Positions 34,891 through 43,715 are shown, counted from the first letter of the stretch. The stretch: DNA of 64,000 nucleotides from Verrucosispora sp. WMMD573 (GCF_027497175.1 NZ_CP114901.1:2790001-2854000); one strand, 5' to 3'. Translations and numbers: made by a program. Notes: generated from the letters alone by a model not told the origin.

Positions 34891-35628
34891 GTGGGTCGGC
34901 GGAGGCTGGGATTCTGGCAATGGTTCGCCGTGGTGCTGGTGAAGCCAGTGATGACCATCTGGACCCGGCGTACCTGGCGGGGCATGGAACACCTGGACCA
35001 GGACGGTCCCGTGATCATCGTGCCGAACCACATCTCGCACGCCGACCCGCTGGTCTCCGCGCACTTCGTCTACGACGCCGGGCGGTGGCCGCAGTTCCTC
35101 GGCAAGGCGAGCGTGTTCAAGGTGCCGGTGATCGGCTGGATCCTGCACCGGTGTAAGCAGATTCCGGTCGAGCGGGGCTCGGTCGACGCGGTGAAGTCGC
35201 TGGACGCCCTGGTCAAGGCGCTCGACGAGGGCGGTGCCGTGATCATCTACCCGGAGGGCACCACCAGCCGGGAGCCGGACCTGTGGCCGATGAAGGGCAA
35301 GACCGGCGCGGCCCGGCTGGCGCTGGCCACCGGCGCCCCGGTGGTGCCGCTGGCGATGTGGGGACCGGAGCGGATCTTCGATCCGCGCCGGGCCCGGATC
35401 AACCTGCGCCCCCGGATTCCGGTGACCGTGGTCGCCGGGCCGCCGATCGACCTGAGCCGCTGGGCCGGCGCCGCCCCGAGCCGCCAGGTGCTGGAGGAGA
35501 TGACTGACGTGATCATGCTGCGCCTGCGGGACATGCTCGCCGACATCCGGGGCGGGACACCACCGCCGCTGTGGCAGCGCACCACCCGCCCGCAGCCCGA
35601 CCGTCCGCGCCCGGAGGCGGCAGCATGA
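34891..35628 (+). CDS. plsC: 1-acyl-sn-glycerol-3-phosphate acyltransferase
   Basis: 245 residues from GTG 34891 with CGAGGAGGCACG before it. The frame extends far upstream only because of GC bias. Acylates lysophosphatidate to phosphatidate. Motif I NHISHAD (His47, Asp52), motif II about [17 protein letters not shown], motif [31 protein letters not shown], motif [14 protein letters not shown] first hydrophobic stretch ([17 protein letters not shown]) may anchor it to the membrane. It precedes gpsA, which makes the glycerol 3-phosphate used upstream in the same pathway. C-terminal about 30 residues are Pro/Arg-rich. Confidence 0.92.
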   Translation: MGRRRLGFWQWFAVVLVKPVMTIWTRRTWRGMEHLDQDGPVIIVPNHISHADPLVSAHFVYDAGRWPQFLGKASVFKVPVIGWILHRCKQIPVERGSVDAVKSLDALVKALDEGGAVIIYPEGTTSREPDLWPMKGKTGAARLALATGAPVVPLAMWGPERIFDPRRARINLRPRIPVTVVAGPPIDLSRWAGAAPSRQVLEEMTDVIMLRLRDMLADIRGGTPPPLWQRTTRPQPDRPRPEAAA

Positions 35629-35675
35629 GCGAGCGTCAGCGGAGTGCCGGCATGAGCGGGCGTCAGCGAGTGAAT
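35626..35675 (+). repeat. tandem copies of a dispersed AGCG-rich motif
   Basis: CATGAGCGAGCGTCAGCGGAG is followed by a near copy CATGAGCGGGCGTCAGCGAG in the plsC-gpsA gap; the first copy contains the plsC stop codon. Related motifs occur near 94-112, 36738-36750, 43672-43708 and 51425-51443. Confidence 0.6.
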
Positions 35676-35731
35676 CATCGGTGCGGTGCGGTGGTGCCTC
35701 ACGACGGCGCCGACCGCAGGGAGGCGGCGGC

Positions 35732-36730
35732 GTGAGTGGGCACGTGGCGGTGCTGGGGGCGGGGTCGTGGGGTACGGCGTTCGCGAAGATCCTCGCCGAT
35801 GCCGGCCGGGAGGTGACGCTCTGGGCGCGGCGACAGCCGATCGCCGACGTGATCCGCACGGACCGGCGTAACCCGGAGTACCTGCCCGGGGTGGTGCTGC
35901 CGGAACGGGTCACCGGAACCGGCGACCCCGTCGAGGCGATCAAGGGCGCCGAGATGGTGGTGCTGGCGGTGCCGTCGCAGACGCTGCGCGGCAACCTCGC
36001 CGAGTGGGTGGAGCACCTGCACCCCGAGGCCACCCTGGTGTCACTGATGAAGGGCATCGAACTGGGCACCACCAAGCGGATGAGCGAGGTGATCGTCGAG
36101 ACCGCAGCGGTCGCGGCGGACCGGGTGGTGGTGGTCTCCGGTCCCAACCTGGCACCGGAGATCGCGGCGGAGCAACCGGCGGCCACCGTGGTCGCCTGCA
36201 CCGATTCCGAGCGGGCCACCCTGGTGCAGCGGTCGATCACCACGCCCTACTTCCGCCCGTACACCAACGACGACGTGATCGGCTGCGAGCTGGGCGGGGC
36301 GGTCAAGAACGTGATCGCGCTGGCGTACGGCATCGCCACCGCGATGGGCTTCGGCCACAACACCCGGGCGATGCTGGTCACCCGTGGGCTGGCCGAGACC
36401 GCCCGGCTCGGGGTGGCCCTCGGCGCGGACCCGCTCACCTTCGCGGGTCTCGCCGGGATGGGTGATCTGGTGGCCTCCTGCTCGTCACCGTCGGCCCGCA
36501 ACCGCACCTTCGGCGAGCACCTCGGTCGAGGCGCGTCCCTGGAGGAGGCGCGGGTGGCCACCCGGCAGACCGCCGAGGGGGTGAAGAGCGCGCTGGCGAT
36601 CCGGGACCTGGCCCGCGCGCACGGGGTGGAAATGCCGATCACCGAGCAGGTCGAGCTGGTATGTCACGAGGGGGTGGACCCACGGTTGGCGGTCCAGGCC
36701 CTGATGAGCCGCACCACGAAGCCGGAATGA
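35732..36730 (+). CDS. gpsA: glycerol-3-phosphate dehydrogenase [NAD(P)+]
   Basis: 332 residues from GTG 35732, preceded by GCAGGGAGG. Reduces dihydroxyacetone phosphate to sn-glycerol 3-phosphate. N-terminal Rossmann [13 protein letters not shown] (about 9-21), then [28 protein letters not shown], the substrate/catalytic Lys in [31 protein letters not shown], and [23 protein letters not shown]. Its stop overlaps the next start by 4 bases, so translation is coupled. In mycobacteria gpsA lies next to ddl, as roughly here. Confidence 0.96.
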   Translation: MSGHVAVLGAGSWGTAFAKILADAGREVTLWARRQPIADVIRTDRRNPEYLPGVVLPERVTGTGDPVEAIKGAEMVVLAVPSQTLRGNLAEWVEHLHPEATLVSLMKGIELGTTKRMSEVIVETAAVAADRVVVVSGPNLAPEIAAEQPAATVVACTDSERATLVQRSITTPYFRPYTNDDVIGCELGGAVKNVIALAYGIATAMGFGHNTRAMLVTRGLAETARLGVALGADPLTFAGLAGMGDLVASCSSPSARNRTFGEHLGRGASLEEARVATRQTAEGVKSALAIRDLARAHGVEMPITEQVELVCHEGVDPRLAVQALMSRTTKPE

Positions 36731-37884
36731 GCAGCACCATGAGCGAGCGTGACGCCCCGCAGCCGCAGGACCATCCGTCGTTGGGGGACGGCACCCGGTG
36801 CGTGCACGCGGGCCTGCCCGCGCCGACCCCGGGCGCGCCGTTCCTGCCCGGTCCGGTGTTCGCCGCGCCGTACCATCTCGACCCGCGGCAGGGGCCGGCG
36901 GCGGCCCCGAACGGGTACGGGCGTCCGGACAACCCGACCCGTCGGCTGCTGGAGGCCGCGGTCGGCGAGCTGGAGGGCGGCGACTGCCGGGTCTTCGCCA
37001 GCGGTCAGGCGGCGATAACCGGGCTGCTGCTGGCGGTGCTGCGGGCCGGCGACGTGGTGGTGCTGCCCGCCGACGGGTACTTCCCGGTGCGCGCGTTCGC
37101 CACCGACACCCTCGCCGGCAACGGCGTACGGGTGCTCTTCGCGCCGACGATCGGGCCGTACCCGGACTTCGACGGGGTACGGCTGGTGCTGGTGGAGACG
37201 CCGGCCAACCCGGGGCTGGACGTCGTGGACCTGCCGGCGCTGGCCGAGCGGGCGCACGCCTGCGGTGCGTTGCTGGCGGTGGACAACACCACCGCCACCC
37301 CGCTCGGACAGCGGCCGCTGGATCTCGGCGCGGACGTGGTGGTGGCCTCCGGCACCAAGGCGTTGACCGGACACTCCGATCTGCTGCTCGGCTACGTCGC
37401 CACCCGGTCGGCGGAGCTGTTGTCGACGGTCACCGCCTGGCGTACCGCGACTGGTGCGGTGCCCGGGGCGTTCGACGCCTGGCTGGCCCACCGGTCGCTG
37501 GCCACCCTCGACCTGCGCCTGGCCCGGCAGACGGCGAACGCGGCGGCGCTGGCCCGGCTGCTGGCCGACCGCGCCGACGTCTCCGGCCTGCGCTGGCCCG
37601 GCCTGCCGGAGGACCCGGCGCATCCGGTGGCGGTGCGGCAACTGCGCCGGATGCCGGGCGTGCTCTCCTTCGATCTCGGCAGCGCCGACCGGGTCGCCCG
37701 CTTCCTCGGCGCGGCCCGGCTGGTCACCGCGGCGACCTCCTTCGGCGGCCTGCACACCACGGCGGACCGGCGGGCCCAGTGGGGCGACGACACCGCGCCC
37801 GGTTTCGTCCGGCTCTCCTGCGGGGTGGAGGACCCCGCCGACCTGGTCGCCGACGTCACGGCCGCGTTGGACGCCGCCGCCTGA
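36727..37884 (+). CDS. Cys/Met-metabolism PLP-dependent enzyme, cystathionine gamma-lyase-like
   Basis: 385 residues. ATG 36727 overlaps the gpsA stop (ATGA). It belongs to the trans-sulfuration family: [101 protein letters not shown] with the PLP lysine in [11 protein letters not shown], and [40 protein letters not shown]. The family covers cystathionine beta- and gamma-lyase, gamma-synthase and methionine lyase. The residue pattern is most like the actinobacterial proteins annotated cystathionine gamma-lyase, but the specificity is not proven. Confidence 0.85.
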   Translation: MSSTMSERDAPQPQDHPSLGDGTRCVHAGLPAPTPGAPFLPGPVFAAPYHLDPRQGPAAAPNGYGRPDNPTRRLLEAAVGELEGGDCRVFASGQAAITGLLLAVLRAGDVVVLPADGYFPVRAFATDTLAGNGVRVLFAPTIGPYPDFDGVRLVLVETPANPGLDVVDLPALAERAHACGALLAVDNTTATPLGQRPLDLGADVVVASGTKALTGHSDLLLGYVATRSAELLSTVTAWRTATGAVPGAFDAWLAHRSLATLDLRLARQTANAAALARLLADRADVSGLRWPGLPEDPAHPVAVRQLRRMPGVLSFDLGSADRVARFLGAARLVTAATSFGGLHTTADRRAQWGDDTAPGFVRLSCGVEDPADLVADVTAALDAAA

Positions 37885-38702
37885 TGGCGCCCGTCTCCCC
37901 GGCCGACCAGCACGCCCTGGTCGCCCGGCTGCGCCGGGCCGGCTGCGTCTGGGCTGAGGACGAGACGCGGCTGCTCGTCGAGGCCGCTGACGGCCCGGCG
38001 ACGCTCGCCGCGCTGGTGGACCGGCGGGTCGCCGGTGAACCGCTGGAGTACCTGCTGGGCTGGGCGGAGTTCTGCGGTGAGCGGATCGACGTCGATCCGG
38101 GCGTCTTCGTGCCCCGGGCGCGTACCGCTCTGCTGGTCTCGGTGGCGGCCCGGGTGACCGGACCGGCCGCGACCGTGGTGGAGCTGTGTTGTGGCTCCGG
38201 TGCGATCACCCGGGTGCTGGCGCGTCGGCTCGCCGCGCCCCGGCTGCTGGCCGCGGTCGACGTGGACCCGGCGGCGGTGGTCTGCGCGCGGCGGAACCTG
38301 GCCGCCGTGGGTGCGCCGGTCCTCGCCGGGGACCTCTTCGATCCACTACCGGCGGCCTGGCGTGGTCGCCTCGACCTGGTGGTGGCCAACGCCCCGTACG
38401 TGCCGACGGCGGCGATGGCGCTGCTACCTCCGGAGTCCCGCCGGTACGAATCCGCCGCGGCGCTCGACGGCGGACCCGACGGGCTGGCCGTGCTGCGCCG
38501 GCTGGCCACTGCCGCGCCGACCTGGCTCGCGCCGGGCGGGCATCTGGTGGTGGAAGTCGGCCAGGGGCAGGTGGACCGGTTCCGGGCGGTGCTGACCGAG
38601 GTCGGTCTGGTGCCGTCGGTGGCACGTGACGAAGCCTCGGACGCCGTCGCGATGCTGGGCCGATACCCGGACGACATGGCGGGCGCGCGGTACGAGAACT
38701 AG
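37884..38702 (+). CDS. putative protein N5-glutamine methyltransferase (PrmC-like)
   Basis: 272 residues; ATG 37884 overlaps the stop of the previous gene by one base. Class I SAM methyltransferase related to PrmC/HemK. A helical N-terminal substrate domain contains RVAGEPLEYLLGWAEFCGERIDVDPGVFVPR, and the SAM motif is VVELCCGSGAITRVLARRLAAPRLLAAVDVDPAAV. Motif IV reads NAPY (VVANAPYVP) where genuine PrmC has NPPY. This NAPY variant is typical of a separate actinobacterial subfamily of unknown target, so release factor methylation should not be assumed. It completes a gpsA / PLP enzyme / methyltransferase operon. Confidence 0.85.
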   Translation: MAPVSPADQHALVARLRRAGCVWAEDETRLLVEAADGPATLAALVDRRVAGEPLEYLLGWAEFCGERIDVDPGVFVPRARTALLVSVAARVTGPAATVVELCCGSGAITRVLARRLAAPRLLAAVDVDPAAVVCARRNLAAVGAPVLAGDLFDPLPAAWRGRLDLVVANAPYVPTAAMALLPPESRRYESAAALDGGPDGLAVLRRLATAAPTWLAPGGHLVVEVGQGQVDRFRAVLTEVGLVPSVARDEASDAVAMLGRYPDDMAGARYEN

Positions 38703-38739
38703 CCTCACGTCAAGTGTGACGGCGGGAGGCGGAACTCGG

Positions 38740-39786
38740 GTGGACAGCGCAACGGTGGTCGTCGGGATCGACAACGGTGGCACGACCAACAACGCCACCG
38801 TGCTCACGCTTGACGGACGGTTCCTGGTCGACCGCCTGGTGGAGACGCCGAGCCGGGTGCAGGAGGGCCCGGAGGCGGCGATAGCGGCGATGGCGGACGC
38901 CTTCGACGGTGTGTTGGCTCTCACCGGGGTACCCCGCGAACAGGTCGGTGCGATCGGTCTGGACACGCCCGGTCCGGCCAGTGCCGGCGGCGTCATCTCG
39001 TCGAAGGGCTCCACGAACTTCTCCCAGCCGGCCTGGCGCGGCTACGACGTGCGGGGTGGCCTCGAACGTCGGCTGGGGCTGCCGGTGATCTACCACAACG
39101 ACGGCAACGCCGCCGCGCTCTACGCCCATCACGTTCACTTCGGGGCAGACGCGATGCGGCGCTCGTCGGTGTCGGCGATCGTCGGAACCGGACTGGGTGG
39201 CGGCCTGGTCGAGCACGGCCGGGTGATCTCCGGCGCGGCGGGAATGGCCGGTGAGTTGGGACATGTGCAGATTCCGATGACCACCGTGTTGGCACCGGGC
39301 CAACCGGTGCCGACCTGCGCCTGCGGCTTCGCCGGTGACGTCGAGAGCGTCGTGTCGTTGACCGCGATCGAGCACAACCTGTTGCCGTACTGGTTGACCC
39401 GCTTTCCGGGGCATCCGCTGGTCGGCGAGTCGCCGGAGCGCGCGGCGAAGCTGGTACGCGGCTACGGCGAGCGGGGCGACGAACTGGCCCGGGAGATCTT
39501 CGCCCAGCAGGCGAGGGCGCTCGGTGCGCTGTTCACGATTGCATCGAACTTCACCGATCCGCACGCGTACTTCGTCGGCGGTGGGGTGGTGGAGACGGAC
39601 CCGGCGTTCCGCGACTGGTTCCTGGCCGCCGTGCGCGAGCACACCCTGCTCCGGTCGGAGCAGACCGCCCTGGCCACCTTCGCGCTGGTGCCGGACCGCG
39701 ACATGGCTGGTGCGCGCGGGGTGGCGCTGGCGGCGCTGGAGACGATCCGGGTGCTGCCGTCGCCGCCACCGCTGATCGGCGACTGA
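38740..39786 (+). CDS. ROK-family protein (sugar kinase-like)
   Basis: 348 residues from GTG 38740 with GGGAGGCGG upstream. The ASKHA phosphate motif is VVVGIDNGGTTNNATVLTLDG. Catalytic Asp in IYHNDGNAAALYAHHVHFG (ND-N motif). GTGLGGGLVEHGRVISGAAGMAGELGHVQI includes the ROK His. The zinc site reads CACGFAGDVES where the family has CxCGxxGCxE, so the third Cys is replaced. ROK members include glucokinases, fructokinases and repressors; no DNA-binding domain is present here, so it is of the kinase type. The sugar is unknown. It interrupts the conserved gpsA-ddl order. Confidence 0.85.
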   Translation: MDSATVVVGIDNGGTTNNATVLTLDGRFLVDRLVETPSRVQEGPEAAIAAMADAFDGVLALTGVPREQVGAIGLDTPGPASAGGVISSKGSTNFSQPAWRGYDVRGGLERRLGLPVIYHNDGNAAALYAHHVHFGADAMRRSSVSAIVGTGLGGGLVEHGRVISGAAGMAGELGHVQIPMTTVLAPGQPVPTCACGFAGDVESVVSLTAIEHNLLPYWLTRFPGHPLVGESPERAAKLVRGYGERGDELAREIFAQQARALGALFTIASNFTDPHAYFVGGGVVETDPAFRDWFLAAVREHTLLRSEQTALATFALVPDRDMAGARGVALAALETIRVLPSPPPLIGD

Positions 39787-39870
39787 ACCGACGACAGCGG
39801 AGGGGCTGACCGGGCCGGCGGTGCCCTTACCGGCCCGGTCAGCGGCTCTGGGATGCGGTCCCTCCGCAGC

Positions 39871-40071
39871 TCAGCTGGTCGGCGGCGCCTGGGCGAAGGC
39901 GGTCCACGCCGACGGCCGGAAGGTCAGCAGCGGGCCGTGCGGGTCCTTGGAGTCGCGTACGGCGACCGTGCCGGGAACGACCGCCATCTCGACGCAGGCG
40001 CCCTCGTCACCGCTGTGGCTGCTCTTGCGCCAGCCCGTCACGGCCTCTGCGGCGTTGGTCGTCGGTGTCAT
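39871..40071 (-). CDS. DUF397 domain protein
   Basis: 66 residues, ATG 40071. DUF397 signature: GWRKSSHSGDEGACVEMA, then VAVRDSKDPHGPLLTFRPSAWTAFAQ. These small proteins almost always accompany an XRE regulator with a DUF5753 domain and resemble the WhiJ/BldB-linked modules of Streptomyces development. Here it starts 4 bases after the stop of such a regulator, so the two form an operon. Confidence 0.92.
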   Translation of the reverse strand: MTPTTNAAEAVTGWRKSSHSGDEGACVEMAVVPGTVAVRDSKDPHGPLLTFRPSAWTAFAQAPPTS

Positions 40072-40075
40072 CGCA

Positions 40076-40921
40076 CTACCGTCCCTTCAGGAGTTTGAAG
40101 ATTGCCTCGCGACTGTCCGTCGGGCTGAGCGCGACGGTGCGCAGGTGCTCCATGATCTTGGTGCAGGTACGCAGGTCGCCGGGACGGTCGAGGATCATCT
40201 GCCCGGCGACCGTCTCCACGGAGGCGATGATCGGGTCCTCCGGGTCGGCGAATTCGAGGATGTGCAGGGAGCCTCGGGTGCCGCGGTGGTAGCCGGCGAC
40301 CAGCGGGATCACCTGAACCGTGATGTTCGGCAACTCGCTCATCTTGAGCAGGTGGCTCAGCTGACCCTGTTGCGCCGAGTCGTCACCCACCGGGCGCAGC
40401 AGCGCGGCCTCGTCGAGAATCGCGTCGAAGATCGGCGGATCTTCCTCGAAGACCCGCTGCTGCCGGTCCAGCCGCATGCGCACCCGTTCCTCGACGTCGT
40501 TGTCGCTGAGGGTGTGCGGCCCGCCCCGCATGACGCCGCGGATGTAGTCGGCGGTCTGCAACAGCCCCGGCACCACCGACGGCTCGAAGTTCGCGATGGC
40601 GACGGCCTCGGCCTCCAGCGCGATGAAGTCGATGGTGCGTCGGTCGAGCAGGTACGAGTAGGACACCCACCAGCCCGGCTTGCGCGCGTCCTTGGCGAGC
40701 TGGACGGCGGCCGCGACCTCGTCCGCGCCGACCCCGTAGAGGGTGAGCAGCGCGCGCACGGTGGCCGGGCTGACCAGGGTCTGTGCGTTCTCGTAGCGGG
40801 AGAGTGTGCTGCGGGTGCTGTTGATCTCGTCGGCCGCAGTCTCCAGGGTGAGCCCGGCGGCCTCCCGATGGTGGCGCAGGGCGATGCCCAACCGACGGGC
40901 ACGTGCGGTCTTCGGAGCCAT
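40076..40921 (-). CDS. XRE-family regulator with DUF5753 domain
   Basis: 281 residues from ATG 40921; a longer frame starts at 40957 (12 more residues). N-terminal helix-turn-helix (about 8-65: RRLGIALRHHREAAGLTLETAADEINSTRSTLSRYENAQTLVSPATVRALLTLYGV), then the DUF5753 domain (about 100-275: IDFIALEAEAVAIANFEPSVVPGLLQTADYIRGVMRG, RQQRVFEEDPPIFDAILDEAALLR, ITVQVIPLVAGYHRGTRGSLHILEF, CTKIMEHLRTVALSPTDSREAIFKL). No ribosome binding site is visible for either start; a CTATAC box just upstream of 40921 suggests a leaderless mRNA. The pair with DUF397 is typical of Streptomyces/Micromonospora. Such pairs regulate development or antibiotic genes; the target is unknown. Confidence 0.88.
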   Translation of the reverse strand: MAPKTARARRLGIALRHHREAAGLTLETAADEINSTRSTLSRYENAQTLVSPATVRALLTLYGVGADEVAAAVQLAKDARKPGWWVSYSYLLDRRTIDFIALEAEAVAIANFEPSVVPGLLQTADYIRGVMRGGPHTLSDNDVEERVRMRLDRQQRVFEEDPPIFDAILDEAALLRPVGDDSAQQGQLSHLLKMSELPNITVQVIPLVAGYHRGTRGSLHILEFADPEDPIIASVETVAGQMILDRPGDLRTCTKIMEHLRTVALSPTDSREAIFKLLKGR

Positions 40922-40999
40922 GTATAGATGGTCGCACGTATTTGGGAAGCTGTACATGAGAGAACGCCGGTGAGAGTTGCATTCATGCCCATGGAGCTG

Positions 41000-41203
41000 T
41001 CAATCTGTTAGCGCGTCCTCACCGCCGGTTGTCGTGGCGACGGTGGTGGTGAGCGACCGGAGGGGATGAGGCGCGCGGCGGTCGGGTTTTCCCCCGTACC
41101 CGATCGCCGCGTGCCACGCCAGTAGGTCGGCCACCGGAAGGGAATCGACGTGCAGACTGGTCAGCGGGTTTTCGGCGAGCGCCGGGACGGCCGGCGATGA
41201 CAC
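41000..41203 (-). CDS. small hypothetical protein (uncertain gene)
   Basis: 67 residues, GTG start at 41203 with AGGA five bases upstream. Contains HVDSLPVADLLAWHAAIGYGG and a Thr-rich tail. No family recognised. It lies upstream of the XRE gene on the same strand, with a 78-base gap, and its start overlaps the divergent ORF at 41197. Only one of the two overlapping starts may be real. Confidence 0.4.
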   Translation of the reverse strand: MSSPAVPALAENPLTSLHVDSLPVADLLAWHAAIGYGGKPDRRAPHPLRSLTTTVATTTGGEDALTD

Positions 41204-41433
41204 GTTTCCTGGTGGTGCTGACCGACGTCCGTCCGTTCGAGGTGGACGGTCGTAACGAACGACTGGCCCCGGAGCGTCGCCGCCAGGTGGTCGGTGCGAG
41301 CAGCCGCGAGGCCGCCGAACGGATCGCCGCCGCCTTCATGGCGCTGGGCATGGTGCGGGCCGGCCGGCAGCGGGTCAAGGTGCTCGCCATCGGCCGCCGG
41401 CATGCGTACGGCGAGCGTGAGCTGGCCGGCTGA
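41197..41433 (+). CDS. small hypothetical protein (uncertain gene)
   Basis: 78 residues, ATG start. MTRFLVVLTDVRPFEVDGRNERLAPERRRQVVGASSREAAERIAAAFMALGMVR... basic, compact alpha/beta in appearance, without signal peptide or membrane segment. The Shine-Dalgarno is weak (GGGACGG). No family recognised. The start overlaps that of the reverse-strand ORF (41000-41203) by 7 bases. The balanced hydrophobic pattern favours a real protein over noise. Confidence 0.45.
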   Translation: MTRFLVVLTDVRPFEVDGRNERLAPERRRQVVGASSREAAERIAAAFMALGMVRAGRQRVKVLAIGRRHAYGERELAG

Positions 41434-41582
41434 CCTCGATCGTCCGATTACTTTCTGTATATCACTCGTTGACCGTTTGCGGCCGTGTCGCGTTCCCGCA
41501 GGGTATCGGCTACCCGCATCCGCCACGCACAGTAAGGTCATCCGGGAGAGCGCCAGCAGTGCGTCCCGGAAAGGTGATCACA

Positions 41583-42689
41583 GTGACCACCCCAGGCAAG
41601 ACCCGCGTGGCGATCGTCTTCGGCGGCCGCAGCCCGGAACATGGCATCTCGTGCGTCAGCGCCGGCAGTGTGCTCGGCGCGCTGGATCCGGACGAGTTCG
41701 AGGTGGTGCCGGTCGGTATCACCCGGGCCGGTCAGTGGGTACTGACCAGCGGCGACCCCGGTCAGTTGGCGATCAACGCCCGTCGGCTGCCGGAGATCAC
41801 CGCGGACTCCGGCACGGACATCGTGCTGCGCACCGACCCCACCGGCGGCGGGCTGCTCGTGCTCGACCCGACCGAAGGACCCCGGGCGCTCGCCGACGTG
41901 GACGTGGTCTTCCCCGTGCTGCACGGCGCCTACGGTGAGGACGGCACCATCCAGGGCATGCTGGAGATGGCCGGCATCCCGTACGTCGGGGCGAAGGTCT
42001 TCGCCTCGGCCGCCGCGATGGACAAGGAGTTCACCAAGAAGCTCTGCGCCGCCGACGGCATCCCGGTCGGCCCGTACGCGGTGCTGCGCAGCGGAACCAC
42101 GCTGAGCGAGGCGGACAAACAGCGGCTGGGTCTGCCGGTCTTCATCAAGCCCTCCCGGGCCGGCTCCTCCTTCGGCATCACCAAGGTCAACGACTGGGCC
42201 GACCTGGACACGGCCCTCGCCACCGCTCGGGAGATCGACAGCAAGGTCCTGGTCGAGGGCGCCATCGTCGGCCGGGAGATCGAGTGCGGCGTGCTGGAGG
42301 GCGAGGCCGGCGGTGCGCCGGAGGCATCCGTGCTGGCCGAGGTCCGGGTGGTCGGGGACTACGACTTCTACGACTTCGAGGCCAAGTACATCGATGCGGA
42401 GTCCGCCTGCGAGTACGACATTCCGGCCGACCTGCCGGAGCGGGTCACCCGGCAGGTGCGCGACTACGCCGTTCGCGCCTTCACCGCGCTGGACTGCGCC
42501 GGCCTGGCCCGCGTCGATTTCTTCGTCACACCCGAACTCGACGTCTACCTCAACGAGATCAACACGATGCCCGGCTTCACGCCGACGTCGATGTTCCCCC
42601 GGATGTGGGCGGCGGCCGGTCTGGAGTATCCGAAGCTTGTCGACCGGCTCATCCGCACCGCGTTGACCCGGGGACCGGGGCAGCACTGA
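41583..42689 (+). CDS. ddl: D-alanine--D-alanine ligase
   Basis: 368 residues from GTG 41583 (GGAAAGGTG upstream). ATP-grasp enzyme that joins two D-alanines for peptidoglycan. Signatures: VAIVFGGRSPEHGISCVSAGSVLGAL, VFPVLHGAYGEDGTIQGMLEMAGIPYVG, the ATP-binding LPVFIKPSRAGSSFGITKV, and LNEINTMPGFTPTSMFP with metal-binding Glu/Asn. The loop DFYDFEAKYID carries Tyr of the EAKY motif, as in D-Ala-D-Ala ligases rather than vancomycin-resistance D-Ala-D-Lac ligases. Position near gpsA, DUF3515 and thiL is conserved with mycobacteria. Confidence 0.96.
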   Translation: MTTPGKTRVAIVFGGRSPEHGISCVSAGSVLGALDPDEFEVVPVGITRAGQWVLTSGDPGQLAINARRLPEITADSGTDIVLRTDPTGGGLLVLDPTEGPRALADVDVVFPVLHGAYGEDGTIQGMLEMAGIPYVGAKVFASAAAMDKEFTKKLCAADGIPVGPYAVLRSGTTLSEADKQRLGLPVFIKPSRAGSSFGITKVNDWADLDTALATAREIDSKVLVEGAIVGREIECGVLEGEAGGAPEASVLAEVRVVGDYDFYDFEAKYIDAESACEYDIPADLPERVTRQVRDYAVRAFTALDCAGLARVDFFVTPELDVYLNEINTMPGFTPTSMFPRMWAAAGLEYPKLVDRLIRTALTRGPGQH

Positions 42690-42716
42690 CTTCAGGCCCG
42701 GCGCTGACCTGCTGCG

Positions 42717-43337
42717 TCAGGAGGTGCAGCCGGACGGTGCCGCGCCGGACGACCGGATCGACTCGACGATGGTGGCGGAGACCGGGGAGGCCCACTGCAA
42801 CGCCTCGCCGTAGCTGTGCGGCACCCGCAGGGTCACCGCGGTCTCCCGGTCGACGGTGATCAGCTCCGTCGCGTCGGGCCCCTCCACCGCGTACCAGCAG
42901 ACCGAGTTGACCAGGTAGAGGTGGTCGTCGGGCCGCACCTCCGGCTCGTCGCCACCGCAGGCGACGGTGAGCGCCGGGTCGCCGTACGCGGCGTTTTGCT
43001 CCGGCCCGGCGCTGACCGGTCGTTGCGGCAGGTCGCGGATCGAGTCGGGCAGTTGGGACAGCAGGGCGCGGCAGACGACGGTCGGCCGCTCGCCGAGCTG
43101 GGGGGCCGCCATCTCGACCGGCGCGGTGGAGACCGGCCCGGGCGTGGTCGCCGACGGCTGCGGCGCGGCGGTCGGCTCCGCCGGCGAGAGGTTGCTCAGC
43201 GCGAGCACACCCACCAGCAGGGCCACCGGCACCGCCACCGCCGTGGCGATCAGCGCCGCACTCCGGTTGGTGCGGTCGGGTGCCTTCGCGTCCGGGCGGT
43301 CGGCCTGGGCGACGGGGGCTTCAGTGTGCTCGTCCAC
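42717..43337 (-). CDS. DUF3515 membrane-anchored protein
   Basis: 206 residues, GTG start. Cytoplasmic N-terminus of 25 residues, one hydrophobic segment (AALIATAVAVPVALLVGVLAL), then an extracytoplasmic domain with two or more cysteines (VVCRALLSQLPDSIRDLPQRPVS, ALTVACGGDEPEV, YLVNSVCWYAVEG, PSGC at the C-terminus). It is the DUF3515 family, an actinobacterial family always found between ddl and thiL. Function unknown; the location suggests envelope biogenesis. Convergent with ddl (27-base gap) and adjacent to the Lrp-type gene, probably one transcript. Confidence 0.9.
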   Translation of the reverse strand: MDEHTEAPVAQADRPDAKAPDRTNRSAALIATAVAVPVALLVGVLALSNLSPAEPTAAPQPSATTPGPVSTAPVEMAAPQLGERPTVVCRALLSQLPDSIRDLPQRPVSAGPEQNAAYGDPALTVACGGDEPEVRPDDHLYLVNSVCWYAVEGPDATELITVDRETAVTLRVPHSYGEALQWASPVSATIVESIRSSGAAPSGCTS

Positions 43338-43571
43338 TTACAGGCGCACCACCGAACACGTGAGGGTGCGAGTGATGCCGGGCACCATCTGCACCTTGCT
43401 GACAATGAGTTTCCCGAGTTCGTCGACGGTGTTCGCCTCGGTGAGCACGACCACGTCGTACGGCCCGGTGACCGCGTCGACGCGGACCACGCCGGCGAGA
43501 TCAGCGATGAGACCGGCCACGTCACGTGCCCGGCCGACCTCTGTCTGGATGAGGATGTACGCCTGTACCAC
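43338..43571 (-). CDS. stand-alone Lrp/AsnC ligand-binding (RAM) domain protein
   Basis: 77 residues, ATG 43571. It is only the AsnC_trans_reg/RAM domain (MVQAYILIQTEVGRARDVAGLIADLAGVVRVDAVTGPYDVVVLTEANTVDELGKLIVSKVQMVPGITRTLTC); the DNA-binding helix-turn-helix is missing. Such stand-alone RAM proteins bind amino acids and assemble as oligomers. Its stop codon ends one base from the DUF3515 start, so the two are co-transcribed. Confidence 0.9.
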   Translation of the reverse strand: MVQAYILIQTEVGRARDVAGLIADLAGVVRVDAVTGPYDVVVLTEANTVDELGKLIVSKVQMVPGITRTLTCSVVRL

Positions 43572-43671
43572 GACTCGACCTCCCTCCGTCGCCGCCTGCC
43601 AGGCGGCCCGAAGGGAGAAAGTACCTTACGGACCAGCGCAGACCCCGATCGGTGGCCAAGGAGAAGCAGTG

Positions 43672-43708
43672 AGCGAGCGCAGCGAGCGAGCCATCAGGCG
43701 CAGCGGAG
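43672..43708 (+). repeat. dispersed AGCGAGCGCAGCGAGCGAG repeat before thiL
   Basis: GTGAGCGAGCGCAGCGAGCGAGCCATCAGGCGCAGCGGAGTG spans the upstream edge of thiL. It is the longest copy in this window of the short AGCG-rich repeat found just in front of several genes (see other copies). Confidence 0.6.
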
Positions 43709-43715
43709 TGGCGTC

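Noticed and set aside
33589..35628. 679-codon version of plsC
   Set aside because: The extra 434 upstream codons are antisense to ppk, the cold-shock-like gene and cofC. The GTG at 34891 has a strong AGGAGG Shine-Dalgarno and the conserved PlsC start.
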